From Canis aureus (lineage: Eukaryota > Chordata > Mammalia > Carnivora > Canidae), in the NCBI RefSeq assembly GCF_053574225.1, contig NC_135618.1, positions 67,389,383-67,453,382 on the forward strand: a stretch of DNA of 64,000 nucleotides, in the 5' to 3' direction. Positions within the stretch are counted from its first letter, which is position 1, and every line of letters starts with the position of its first letter. This document shows, one piece after another, positions 10,301 to 21,329 of the stretch. A model generated the notes under the pieces. The model searched no databases. It was not told the DNA's origin and saw only the letters and a program-made list of their open reading frames with translations. Made by a program: the position numbers and the translations under genes.

Positions 10301-10940
10301 CAATTGTAGTATTTTCTCTTCAGCAAAATCTTTATCCCCTTCTTTCCCAATGGACAGGGACATGGACATACACATTACAAACACACACACATACTCTCTC
10401 TCTTTCTCTTTAGTCTTTTTTGTGGATAAATCATAATTTATTACAGCTCCTGCTGCTGTTTTGTTTCTGTAATTACAAAAGTAATACTTACCAAAAAATG
10501 AAAACTTGGAAATGCATAAGTAGAAAATGCATGACCCTGATATCTCATTAACTCTTTGCTCAGGATTCTCCTGGCTACTTTCACATGCTTATTATTCCCA
10601 CTGAACTTTAGAATCATCTTGAGCAAGTTAAAAAAAAATTACTTCATAAATAAATTTGAGGGAATTTATCTCTTTACAGTACTGAGCATTCACATTCTTG
10701 AACATAGTATATTGATTCATTTACTAAATTATTCTTTCATGCTCTTAAGTGAAGTGTTATAGTATGTGTGTGTGTGTGTGTGTGTGTGTGTTATAGTATT
10801 TCAAAGTTTTCCACATTTCTAATTGGGTTTATGCTTAAGCGATTTTTGGTAGTGCCTTGAGTGGGAGTGTTCCTTTCACTGTATTTTCTGTTATTTGGAT
10901 ATAAGAAAGCTATTAATTTTCTTATGTTAATTTAAAATCA
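10301..10940. other. SMURF1: intronic sequence without recognised gene
   Basis: Apart from the TG repeat this stretch is AT-rich, apparently unique intron sequence. A short 'acacacacac' and CT-rich run lies near 10382-10410. No splice-bounded exon was recognised. Confidence 0.6.
10764..10791. repeat. (TG)n microsatellite
   Basis: About 14 uninterrupted TG units, flanked by ttatagtat on both sides. Confidence 0.95.
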
Positions 10941-11400
10941 CCCATCTTTTGCAACTCCTCAATGGATCTGTGATGTTCTTTCCTTCCACTTCTCTTTTCT
11001 TTCCCAAATGTGAATGTCTCAAAGGCTCTCACATCAAACTCAAATGTCCAAAACTGAAGTCAAAATCTTCCCACTGCCTAAAAACCTGGTCCTCTCCCAG
11101 GATCCATTACTCCAGATATCATCAGCTAAACCCGTCAGTTGCTTAAGTCAGAAATCTATGTGTCATGCTTTTACTTATTGAGCTCTTTCAAATGTCTTGA
11201 CTCTTCACCATCTCCACCCTTGTTCAAATCCCCATCAGCCATCACCTGGTAACCTTTCCAAAATTTAAATCTCCCGTATCTTTCCACACTGGGTTCTCAT
11301 TGCAAAACTCCAGCCCTGTCATACTCTGACCGCAACCTACTACTTCACCTCTTCAGCCTCAAACATTATCCACCAGCTCCAGCCCTTAGTTTTTCTCAGG
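10940..11400 (+). mobile_element. L2 LINE relic (RT region)
   Basis: Degenerate plus-strand sequence resembling the L2 reverse-transcriptase C-terminal part: 'aaatgtccaaaactgaagtc', 'cagttgcttaagtcagaaat', 'ttgagctctttcaaatg'. Frames are broken. Family is by recognition only. Confidence 0.55.
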
Positions 11401-12160
11401 TGCTGGTGGTTGGGCTGCTTTCAACTGGAAGAATTCTGCTCGCATCTCAAAAAGATGAATCTTTGTTCATATTTACAAGACTAGTAATGTTTTGATTTAA
11501 AGCTCATTCCAGTGGAATTTGATTACATCATAAAGTGGAGAAGGTCTCGATAGTGTCAGCAAAGATAATCTTGCCTCCATTTTGTGATCATTTAGGGCCA
11601 TACTGAATCTAGTCTGGTTAATGGAATTATGATTCCTCCTACTAGAATAATTTTGTTATCTTGTCCACTCTAGGGGATAAAATGATAAAATGTAATTTAC
11701 TACAGTGTAACATCCCACTTTATTTAGAGCTACCACTCATTTTTAGACACCAGTTCTGAGTGAGCTTTGGAGGACACCACAATGAACAGAAAATGAGCTT
11801 CTTTCCCTCGGCATAGAGACCACCACCTGGTTGCTTTGACTCCAACTCTCACGTGCCCCTCTGCTTTGGACACAGCATGTGTCTTACCATCCCAGAATTT
11901 CCTAATCATATCCCAGAATATCCTTATGTTGGGAATAAGTAAAGAGTAAATTACATAATATTCGCTTTGCATCTAAAAATACATGGAAAGGAAGTGCTAA
12001 CTTGAGGTATGTTCTGTTAGCAGACAACCTCTTTACCAGGTCCTCAACAAAGGCAATTTCCCCAAAACACTACTTGTGGTTTCACCCACCCTCAGGACAA
12101 GCTGCAACGGCACAAATTTAGTACTTTATTATAATAACCAACTGAAGGAAAGCTCTAATT
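11400..12160. other. SMURF1: unique intronic sequence
   Basis: No repeat family or exon recognised. Short open frames (for example 11730-11972 minus) match nothing I know. Confidence 0.55.
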
Positions 12161-12840
12161 TGTGTCATTATGTCCACTATTTTTCTCTTCTCCAAGGCTA
12201 GAGCCTCTAGCTATCATTTTGATTCCTCCCTCCTCCTATATTTACATGTGTCACCGGGTCCTAGCTTTTCCTTCTTCTGAGTATCTCTTGAATTTGCCCT
12301 TTCCCCTAATTTTGTACCCAGTCTCTCACTGGTGGCTTCACTGGCTCACAGTTTAATGGAAGAGGAATGGCACCCTCCCTCCTCCAGCTTCTCCAGGCCA
12401 CATGATGTTCGGCCACCAGATCCATCTTCTGAGATCAGACAAGATCGGGCACGTTCAGGGTGGTGTGACCGTAGATCAGAGCCATCTTTTGAAACGCTGT
12501 TTTCATGTTCTGAGGCCCCCAAAAAAGCTCCAATGGGTCTGTATTGTATCTTCCTGCCAATCTAAACAACTTCCTGGGTTCTAAAGTGTCCCATTCGCTG
12601 GTATTCCTTGCATTTCTCACCATTCTTCAGAGCACAGCTTGGTTCATCATGCCCTCCTCCCACCCTAGCCAGTACCACCTGGAAGCAACCATTCTTGCTT
12701 CTCAACCAACCCAACAATCCTCTCCTTTTGCTCTGTTTCATCTTCACTGTTCAGGCTGAGGCTCCTTTCTCAGCGAAGCCTCATTCAGGCCAGTGTTTCT
12801 GGAATGTCACTCTGTGGTAATGTTTCTACCAGTGCCACAG
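12160..12840 (+). mobile_element. possible L2 LINE relic
   Basis: Pyrimidine-rich plus-strand sequence with phrases resembling L2 ORF2 ('ctcctttctcagcgaagcct'). It surrounds a fragment of 5S rRNA. Weak call; it could be unique sequence. Confidence 0.35.
12426..12476 (-). pseudogene. 5S rRNA pseudogene, 5' fragment
   Basis: On the minus strand the 51 nt read as the first half of mammalian 5S rRNA, with landmarks 'tctacgg', 'accaccctgaac', 'gcccgatctt' and 'gtctgatctcagaag'. About six substitutions separate it from the expected sequence, several of them C-to-T or G-to-A at CpG sites. Similarity fades where 'ctaagcagggtcgggcc' should follow, so the internal promoter and the 3' half are lost. 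It is a truncated retrocopy, not a working gene. Confidence 0.85.
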
Positions 12841-13770
12841 TGAAGCCAGTGAGGCCAATATGGTGAGAAGTTTGTAAAAACGGAACAAAATCATTTTAAG
12901 TGCCTGTCCTTTGTTCTGGTGTTATGTCTTCTCTGTATTTTTTCAGGTTACAATATCCTCTCGTCTTTAACGAAGTGAGGTAAAACAGGGATAATCTCAC
13001 CAATGACTAGGTAAAATAAAAAGCTGGCAATTTGCTGTTGAAAACTACATTTACTGCTCCAACCACCGGCCACCCATTCCCTCTTGCTGTTCCTATTTAC
13101 GCTAAGAACCAAATGGCTGAGCAGTCCATTACTTTTCACACAGGTAGGCTTTTGTCCACCCAGGTAAATGATGTTCTCCTCAGACAGGGTTTCGTGTGGA
13201 ACAGGCCCCTCAACAGCCACGTAACACAGACCGTGATGAGTAAGAAAGAAAGACCCGACAGAGTAATAGGCTACAAACACAGAAGGTATTTGAATTACAT
13301 ATAACATCTAAGTAAAATGCTCATCTATTAGAACATATAATTTGCCACACAGGAGAGCTGCCCACAACATGCACTAAAGTATATGGTTAGCTGTCTACCT
13401 CACCGAGCTCTTCACTCTGAAACACGCGTTTTTTTAAATCAACTTAGGGGAAAATCCTTCAAGCTACAAAAAAAAAAAAAAGGGAGAAAAACGGAATCCC
13501 TGCTAAAGGCAAAGCAGAAGGTTTCCTAGTCAATGTGTCACCAGCATGTCACTTTGCAGGCCCTGAACCAGAGTCACTCACCTGTCAACTCTCATACAAG
13601 CTTAAGAAATCCTCAAATTTGCATTAAGAGGGGGGGAAAAAATCACATTTCAGTTACATCAACAGACAGACTCAAAATGCCCAAACCTTTAAATCCATAT
13701 AGAACTGAACTCTGTGCCACTGTTTGCTTCATGGAATAAACAACTTTTTCCAATCCTTCTCCATAAGCTT

Positions 13771-13792
13771 ACACACACACACACACACACAC
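13771..13792. repeat. (AC)n microsatellite
   Basis: Eleven AC units, uninterrupted. Confidence 0.95.
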
Positions 13793-14166
13793 GTTTCCAC
13801 TATTCACACACCATCAGGTGATATAATGATTTCTTCTTTGCAGGGAAAATTGTCCAAGTGACTCAAATACATTTTAGCAGCCACCAACCATCCCAACCGG
13901 CTTAGGAGCCGGGGGGACTCTCGTAAAGTACAATCCTTAGACGGATTTCTAAGCATCTCCTTGCTTAAAATACGAGTGTTGCAGCTTCATCTTCTATAAA
14001 TGTATTAAATTAAGAGATAAACGACAAAATTGTGTGAATTATTTGAACTTTAAGTGTAGCAGAGCTCGCTCATACCCCCAAACCCTGCAGGGTAAGGTGG
14101 GGCTGCCGCGACAGAAATTGTGCCCTCCTCCCCACCTCACCCCCCCACCCCACCCCAACCTGCCAA

Positions 14167-14168
<2 letters not shown>

Positions 14169-14217
<49 letters not shown>
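14169..14217. repeat. (AC)n microsatellite, long
   Basis: About 24 uninterrupted AC units, the longest dinucleotide tract seen in the window, preceded by a C-rich run (14126-14160). Its purity suggests it is length-variable. Confidence 0.96.
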
Positions 14218-14514
14218 AGCCGCAGCAGAGCTTGGCTCCAGGGACTAGAGGATCTGCCTTCTCCTCTGTCTGCCACTATGGGTCCCCACCAGCAGCAATA
14301 CCAACACCCACTTTATGACTTGAGAGGCTCAGAAGCTCTTTTAAGTATGTTACTCCCTACCTGTTCCTTAGAGGATGAGGCAAGCAGACATACAGGGCAG
14401 GTGTCATTTTTTTCCACTTTATTGGCGAAAATGATTAAGATTCAGAAAGATTTAGTAGCCATCCCCACCTTCCATTCCATCCCATATTATGCTATCACAG
14501 CAGCATCCCAGCTG

Positions 14515-14764
14515 TCACCAGTTTTTTTCTTTTCTTTTTTTTTAATTGGAGTTCAATTTGCCAACATATAGCATAACACTCCATGCTCATCCCATCAAGT
14601 GCCCCCATCAGTGCCCGTCACCCAGTCACCCCCACCCCCTGCCCACCTCCCTTTCCACCACCCCTTGTTCACTTCCCAGAATTAGGAGTCTCTCATGTTC
14701 TGTCTCCCTCTGATATTTCCCACTCATTTTCTCTCCTTTCCCCTTTATTCCCTTTCACCAGTTT
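14515..14764 (-). mobile_element. canid L1 3' end, truncated, minus
   Basis: T-rich start, then 'ttggagttcaatttgccaac', 'gcataacactccatgctcat', 'gagtctctcatgttctgtct', the antisense 3' UTR of young canid L1. Severely 5'-truncated after about 230 bp. The repeated tcaccagttt at 14515-14524 and 14755-14764 is the likely target-site duplication, overlapping L1 sequence at the second copy. Confidence 0.88.
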
Positions 14765-14769
14765 AAAAT

Positions 14770-14935
14770 TAAATCTTCTACTTGTATGCTGCTTCCTATC
14801 TGTTTCTCCCTTACAGAAATGTACTGGAACAAGGAACTATGTCTTTTATATTCACCCCTGTATCCAGAGCTTGGTATGGTGCCTAGCACATAGAGGTTAC
14901 CTTTAACATGTTTACTGAATAAATTATTTACTTAT
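14770..14935 (+). mobile_element. L2 3' end relic
   Basis: Contains 'ggtgcctagcacatagagg' (14880 region) and ends 'tttactgaataaa', the usual L2 3' pattern. Confidence 0.65.
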
Positions 14936-14954
14936 TTATTAAATCCATTATTCT

Positions 14955-15146
14955 TCTTCCTTTTTTTTTTTTTTTTTTGAGAGACAGAGAATGTAAGCAG
15001 GGAGGGACAGAGGGAGGGAGAGAGAGAATCTTAAGTGGGTGCCACATGAAGCCCGATGAAAGACTCAATCTCAGGACCCTTAGATCATGACCTGAGGCAA
15101 AATCAAGAGTCACACACTTAACCAACTGAGCCACTCAGGTGCTCCT
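14955..15146 (-). mobile_element. SINEC, minus strand
   Basis: Long T run, GA-rich middle, 'cttagatcatgacctgaggc' and antisense head 'gagccactcaggtgctcc'. Confidence 0.87.
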
Positions 15147-15174
15147 TGTAAAAACCTTTTTTTTTTTTCCTTAA

Positions 15175-15300
15175 CTATTCACTAGAACATAAACACCAAG
15201 AAGGCAGAGACTATCCTCCTGAAACATTACATTCCTGCCACAGAGCACAGGGCCTAGCATAAGTTAAATGCTCAGTAAATGTTTGTTGAAATAAATGAGT
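15175..15300 (+). mobile_element. L2 3' end relic
   Basis: 'cagagcacagggcctagcat' followed by 'gctcagtaaatgtttgttga', the 3' terminal part of L2. Confidence 0.7.
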
Positions 15301-15460
15301 AGGTGCTTGAATGGAAAGGATGAATGAAGGAGATAATTTCGCCAGAGCCTCTGCTGTGGTGTGCCTGCCTGCCACCCTCACACTCATCTGGGAGCCCCGG
15401 GCCTGGTGGCTTTATGTACACAATTGCCACCCAACAGATCCTGTTCTTTGGAACAAATTT

Positions 15461-15549
15461 ATGCTATTTCTTAAGCATAAGAGCATAAGGGCCATCGGAT
15501 TGACATGCTATTTCTTAAGCATAAGAGCATAAGGGGCCATCGGATTGAC
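15461..15549. repeat. 44/45-bp tandem duplication
   Basis: Unit 1 (15461-15504) and unit 2 (15505-15549) both start 'atgctatttcttaagcataa' and end 'gccatcggattgac'. They differ only by one extra G in unit 2, so the duplication is recent. Surrounding sequence is apparently unique. Confidence 0.95.
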
Positions 15550-16502
15550 CCCTGTAGTTTCAAGCCAGAGGTAATATTCCAATGAGGGAAAAATAAAGTA
15601 GATGTCAAAACACCAGTGATAGAAGTCCAAGGGGCATTTGGAACTTTTCATTTGAACAAAGCCCTCATTAACAAACAAAGTCATTTTTACATCTTAAGGG
15701 GTAGTTTTCAGAGATTGATTAGGCCACTGCATTCCAAGATCTATATAACATATTTAATTTTTAAATTTTGATCTTAAAGTGTTGTTTTTCTTAACACCCT
15801 AGATTTGCCCCTACAGAATAGACAGGAGGAAGACTCCTTCCTGCGGGAAAAATGGACAAAGCCAGCCTGACGGGAAGCAATTTCCAAAGCTACTGTTGGC
15901 TTCTGTTTGAGTTCTTCCCAAGCATCACAGGCTAGACACTGCATCTCATTTAAAGCCTCTTTCACTTCCAAATCATGTATTTGTCTTAAATCAACCAAAT
16001 GGAATGTTTTTAAACCATGAGAGTGGACCAGAAGCATCAAGGATCAGGGTGACTTTACACGTGGAAGCATATATCCTTGCCTTAGAACACAGGAAAATCC
16101 AGGTTGTTATTAGAGAAAGTTTTATCTAAATATTTAAGGTTATATTCCACAAGTAATCAGTTCCTAGATCAGGTAATTACCAGTGTTGTCTCTCTAAACA
16201 TGTTTGTTTTTCCTTTCAAATGTCCTCATTCAAATGTCATACACAATGACACTTCTTCAAGTGACACTAACTTCAACACTTGAGCCCCCAGAGTGTGGTA
16301 TCTCAGATCCTGAAACGCACATGGTGATTTGGCAACCAGGAGCTAAGGGAGCATTTTGCAACGTGAGCTTCCAAAACCATTCTGGCAAGCAGACTACCTC
16401 CCAGGCAACCATCTGGCCAAACACCTCCAGTGAAACCTATCCATGGAATCTAAGGGGAGTCTGGAAGATTTGGAAACTTTGTCATTGCTTTGTGAAACTT
16501 CA
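15550..16502. other. SMURF1: unique intronic sequence
   Basis: No repeat or exon recognised. A 113-codon plus open frame starts at 16204 but runs into the next SINE and resembles no known protein. Confidence 0.55.
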
Positions 16503-16691
16503 TTTATTTTTTTTTTTTTTTAAGATTTTATTTATTTACTCATGAGAGACACAGAGAGGCAGAGACAGCCAGAGGGAGAAGCAGGCTCCCTGAAGGGAGT
16601 CCGATGCGGGACTTGATCTCAAACCCAGGACCGTAGGATCACAACCAGAGGCAAAGGCAGATGCTTAACCACTGAGCCACCCAGGTGCCCT
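16503..16691 (-). mobile_element. SINEC, minus strand
   Basis: T-rich start, 'ctcatgagagacacagagag', antisense head 'gagccacccaggtgccc'. Target-site duplication: gctttgtgaaactt (16487-16500) and gctctgtgaaactt (16692-16705). Confidence 0.93.
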
Positions 16692-16744
16692 GCTCTGTGA
16701 AACTTTAAAAATACAACCTAAGTAAGTGCCTTTAGTGTAAAGAC

Positions 16745-16935
16745 AGCAGCTAAAATTTATTGAATACTGACCAGGTAAGTATATTAAGTCTCTGACACAC
16801 ATGATTGCATTTATTCAACACCACAATTCCATGAGGTAGTTACTGTCATTATATTCATTTTCCTGATGAGAAAACGAAGGCTTTCAAAGATCACATAACT
16901 TGACTGCCACCTCCCCAAGGCAGGCTCTGAGCAGT
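16745..16935 (-). mobile_element. MIR relic, minus
   Basis: Reads in plus as the antisense MIR: 'aaatttattgaatactgacc', 'catgaggtagttactgtcat', 'ttttcctgatgagaaaacga'. Confidence 0.7.
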
Positions 16936-18150
16936 GAATCCATTTATTCACTTAACAAATGTTTGGTGATCACACACGACAGGTGGAGCTAACCCTGTTC
17001 TACCTTTGAAGATTCCACGAAGCACAAAAAAACTCTGGTGCTTGCCCTCAGGTTACTTTCTCAGGGTTTGACCTTTAAGAAAAGTAAATTAACTTTTTTA
17101 ATTTTTTGTAACAATTGCTTAAGACCAACTTCTCCAGCATGGACTATCTTCCTAAGGTTATATAATATAAAATAAAACTCGACGTTGTCAGGAAGGAAAT
17201 GGATTTTAACCCCAAAAGGCCTGTCATTAAGTAAATTATATTTGATCGTCATCCTAGAAGGAAAGAAAAAAAACTCTATTAACAGGAGATGATCCAAGGT
17301 TAATAGGGAAGAGAACCCAAATATCCAAACATCCTCACCTACTTGACTCCTTAAAAAAAATCCCTTAATACAAAATGAAGCTGTGTTCTTCTGATGAAGC
17401 CATTGTAAAGGTGATAACCACTGAGAGTGAAGGAAATTGAAGGATTTAGGGAGAAGAAAGGCAGAAATAAGCAAATTAGTCTACAACCTGATCATCAGAC
17501 CAGACATAAAACAAACAGGTAAGGGGGAAAAAGTAATAATTAACAAATAATAGCAGGAGAAAGTTCTCTGAGCATTTCCTCTCCTTCAGTTACTAAGCTG
17601 ACAAATGAGACTTTATTAATTTGCTGCATTGAAAGGTTAACAGAAAACTTTAGAGTGAGAACAAAGTTTAACAAGGTAACACATTACAAATATCTCCATG
17701 CATGGTTATGAAAAACCCATAATCTTCTAGAACAAAGTCCCTTATAATTTCTTCCTGATTTATCATTTTATAGCACCAAGTTCAATAGCACTGAAGTATT
17801 TAAAGGTATTATTTTCTATGATTTTATCATAAAATCTGTTATAATTACTTAGCTAATCATTACTTGGATCATGGGATAAGTCAAGGCAAAATCATTACAC
17901 TCAATTTAGTCAAGAAAAATAAAAGCTCAGGAGATTGAGCAACTTGCTCAAAGTGACCCAGCAAAAGTTAGTGATGGACACAAGAGCTTGAGCCAACTAT
18001 GAATTAAAACCACAGAATTCACTCAATTAAGCTCCTTCATTAAGACCACTGAATGGTAAGAAGGAAACCATCCGTTACAACATTAAAATTTTCAATTCAA
18101 TGTGGCCAACACTAGATTCATAAGATCATTTAAAATAGAAAAAAAAAAAA
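16936..18150. other. SMURF1: mostly unique intronic sequence
   Basis: A MIR-like fragment ('gagcaacttgctcaaagtga') lies near 17935-17990. The 137-codon minus open frame at 17061-17474 matches no known protein. Otherwise nothing recognised. Confidence 0.55.
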
Positions 18151-18152
18151 AT

Positions 18153-18545
18153 CTGGGGCACTTGGTGGCTCAGTTGGTTAAATGTCTGACTCTTGATTTT
18201 GGATGCGGTCATGATCTCAGGCTCGTGAAATCGAGCCCTGTGTTGGGTTCCACACTGAGCCTGGAACCTGCTTAAGACTCTCTTTCTCGGGCGGCCCCAG
18301 TGGCGCAGCGGTTTAGCGCCACCTGCAGCCCAGGGCGTGATCCTGGAGGCCCTGGATCGAGTCCCGTGTCAGGCTCTCTGCATGGAGCCTGCTTCTCCCT
18401 CTACCTGTGTCTCTGCCTCTCTCTTTCTCTCTCTCTCTCTGTGTCTCTATGAATGGATGAATAAAATTTAAAAAAAAAATTCTCTTTCTCCTCTGCCCTT
18501 ACCCTTAGCCTGCTCTCACTCGCTCCAATAAATAATCAATTAATC
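18153..18545 (+). mobile_element. older SINEC split by a younger one
   Basis: The outer SINE starts 'ggggcacttggtggctcagt' and ends in an aataaataatcaat tail. A SINEC_Cf at 18289-18480 interrupts its CT-rich middle. Confidence 0.88.
18289..18480 (+). mobile_element. SINEC_Cf nested in SINEC
   Basis: Head 'gggcggccccagtggcgcag', then 'cggtttagcgcc' and 'gcatggagcctgcttctccc', CT repeat and A-rich tail. Target-site duplication tctctttctc at 18279-18288 and 18481-18490. Confidence 0.93.
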
Positions 18546-19075
18546 AATCAATCATGACCCAGCAATTCCACCTTTAGGTATGTAATCAACAGAAATGCAC
18601 ACATATACATATGTTCACCACATAGAATGGTTATAGCAGCAGTCAGCAATAGCCAAAGGCCAAGAACCAATGATTAGATAGCCATCAACAGTATAACAAA
18701 GAAGCTGTAGTATTCATAAAATGAAATATTATACAGCAGTGAGAAACAAATGACAACTATACACAAAATTAGGAAGGAATCTCATAAACATGGTATCGAA
18801 TGAAAGATACAACATATATTATACAATGCCATTTATACAAAGCACAAAATCAGACAGAACTAGTATACACTGTTGAAGTCAAGTATGATTAACCTTTAGC
18901 GGGGACAAGGTTGGGACTAGAAGGGATCCTTGTCTGGAATACAAGGCTCTGTCTCCTGATTTGGGTGCTGATGACAACTGTGTGCTTGGTTTGTGAGAAT
19001 TCAGTGAGTTATACACTTAAATATTTATAAATCAATCATGAAAATCATCAGAACAGAATAGAAAGTCCACCTATA
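18546..19075 (+). mobile_element. L1 3' fragment, plus
   Basis: 'atgacccagcaattccacct', 'catagaatggttatagcagc', 'gaaatattatacagcagtga', 'gccatttatacaa': the plus-strand ORF2 end and 3' UTR of an old L1. Confidence 0.82.
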
Positions 19076-19079
19076 GACC

Positions 19080-20215
19080 CATAGGTATAAGATCAAGTTG
19101 ATCTGCATCAAAGGTGCTGAGATATTCAATGAGGGAGATAAAAGGGATAGTCTTTTCCAGGCTGGAAAAGGGATGTCCAGTTACCCAATTGGAATAAATA
19201 GGATATCCTTAGAATAAAAATAAACAACCTTTAACTCTTTCCTCACATCATACACAAAAATGGGCCTGAAATGTTTAAGTCTCTGCTCCATTAGGTACCA
19301 CTAAGAAATTAAAAAGGCATTTTTCAGGGAAAAATCTTCACAATACATATATCTGATAAATGATTTATATGAAGAATATATAAAGAACTTACAATGCAAT
19401 AATTGAAAGGAAAAACAGCCCAACTTAAAAACTGGCAAAGAAAAGTGGGATACTTCCTGAAGATATCAGATGGTTGGGAAGCACAACGAAATATGGTAAA
19501 CAGCACTAATCATCAGTGAAACGCACATGAAAACTACAATAAGGTGTCACTACACAGCCACAAGAATAGCTAAAATTAAAAAGACTGACAATACTACGGT
19601 GTTGGGGAGGGTGTAGAAGAATGTAGCTGGTGGAAGTATAAATCAGAACAGCCACATCAGAGAACTGTTTAGTGGACATGTACCCTATGACCTAGCAATT
19701 CTACTCCTAGATTCCTGTCCTTATGAAAACATAATAGCCACAAAGATATGTGTGCATGAAAGCTGACAATAGTTTTATTCATAATAGCTAAAAACGACAG
19801 CCCAATATGCATCAACAAGTGAATGGACAAAGGGTGGTATACTCATAAAACAGAATGAATTACTGATACAAGCAAAACATGGATAAATCTTAGAAGCATT
19901 GAGAAACACTTAAGAGTATATGCTCTATGACTACATATACGTGAAACTTAAGAATAGGCAAAGTTAATCAACATAAAAAGCAAATCACTGGGTGAGTGGG
20001 TCCAGGAGCTAGGTAGGCAAACTAGCTGTCTTTTAAAAGGTCATCAGGAACTTTCTGGAATGGTGGAAAGGATATGGATCTTAACTTGCATAGTGGTTAT
20101 GTGAGTGCTGTGCATTTGTTACAACTCACTTAACTATCCACTTAAAACGAGAGCATTTTATTTTAGGTAATCTATATTTCAATAAAGGCTATTTCAAAGT
20201 AAAAAAAAAAGTCAT
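19080..20215 (+). mobile_element. second L1 3' fragment, plus
   Basis: A separate copy covering ORF2 C-terminal and 3' UTR: 'ctggcaaagaaaagtgggat', 'ggtggaagtataaatcagaa', 'cctagcaattctactcctag', 'gcatagtggttatgtgagtg', then an A-rich end at 20201-20210. Frames are broken. Confidence 0.82.
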
Positions 20216-20277
20216 AGTGCTGTATAAGAATTTACAATGATGCGAGAAGATAATCAGTATAATTAACTGAGAATAAG

Positions 20278-20471
20278 CAGAGCTGCTGGGTGGCTCAGTC
20301 GGTGAAGCATCTGCCTCTGGCTCAGGTCATGATCCCAGGGTCCTGGGATGGAGCCCTACAATGGGGTCCTTGCTCAGTGGAGGGCTTCCTTCTCCCTCTC
20401 TCTTTGCCACTCCCCTTGCTTGTGCGCGTGCACTCTCTCTCAAATAAATAAATAAAACCTTAAAGAAAATA
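20278..20471 (+). mobile_element. SINEC, plus strand
   Basis: 'gctgctgggtggctcagtcg', 'caggtcatgatcccagggtc', CT-rich middle, tail aaataaataaataaaacc. No clear target-site duplication. Confidence 0.85.
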
Positions 20472-20929
20472 ATAATTGGGGGAAAGTTACATTTCTAATA
20501 TCATCCATTAAAAGAAAAAAACTGCTCCATGGAGAAATGTATGCTTCTAGGACCGGGACGCATAACATAAAAGGTAAAGTACTTTGTAGTGACAGAGGTA
20601 AGAAAATGCTAAAAAAATAAAAATAAAAAATAATTTAAAAAAAGGAAAGTAAAAAAAAAAAATTCCACCACATTTTCACACTTTCAGCTTGACTAAAACG
20701 GACATGTTATTAGGTTTCTAGACTGAAAGAGGGAGTACATGCTGCTGTCTGCCCCTTCCTCCAAAAGCAAGAGGAAACCAAAAATAGTTAAGACAGACAT
20801 ACACATAGCTCTGCTCACAAAGTAAAGGAACCTCTAAAAGATGTAGCACAAACAAGAAAAAGAGGGAAACCTTAGGTGAAAACAGATGACACGGTCACAG
20901 GCAGGTAACTGTGACTGCAGAAGTGGCAC
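20472..20929. other. SMURF1: A-rich intronic sequence
   Basis: Contains long A-rich low-complexity sequence at about 20609-20665. No exon or clear repeat family. Confidence 0.55.
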
Positions 20930-21170
20930 CAATATGGTGGCATCTCGGGTGAGGCCACAGGAGTGGAAGATGAGGTCCCGCGAGCCGCTGCGGTAGGTGT
21001 GGCCAGACTTCTCCAGGCTCCTCAGCAGAAGGCACACTGTCCAATGGGAGCCAGCGACCCAGGGCCAGGCTCCGCCCCCAGCTGCAAGAGTGACCACAGA
21101 GCATGGCTTTGGGACACAGGATGGTGTGTCAGCAGGATCGGGTGACTCGAGCTCAGAGCTCATTCACTGC
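20930..21170. other. CpG-richer segment with CCAAT and GC-box motifs
   Basis: This segment stands out from the AT-rich surroundings: about nine CpG in 230 bp, a ccaat at 21041-21045 and the Sp1-type box ctccgccccc at 21070-21079. Overlapping open frames occur on both strands (for example 20834-21163 minus), but none resembles a known protein. It could be a weak alternative promoter, an enhancer, or a fragment of an LTR or retrocopy that I do not recognise. Confidence 0.45.
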
Positions 21171-21329
21171 AGAGAGTAACAGCCTCTCCTGCAGCACATC
21201 GCTCCCTCATCCCTCCATCCCTCTCGCACCTTGACTGAGAAGCTCGAACCCCAGCTACAAAAGCATACAACTGAGAATCACTAAACGTCAGGAAGTCACA
21301 TCACAAAAGAGAAAATAAACTCAATAAAA

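Larger units (their letters stand above)
12841..14514. other. SMURF1: mostly unique intronic sequence
   Basis: Holds a 119-codon minus open frame (12948-13307) with no recognised family, a MIR-like piece ('ggtaaaacagggataatctc') near 12979, A and G runs near 13470 and 13630, and two CA repeats listed separately. No gene can be supported. Confidence 0.55.

Noticed and set aside
16204..16545. 113-codon plus frame as a gene fragment
   Set aside because: Resembles no known protein and its last codons come from the target site and T tail of a SINE.
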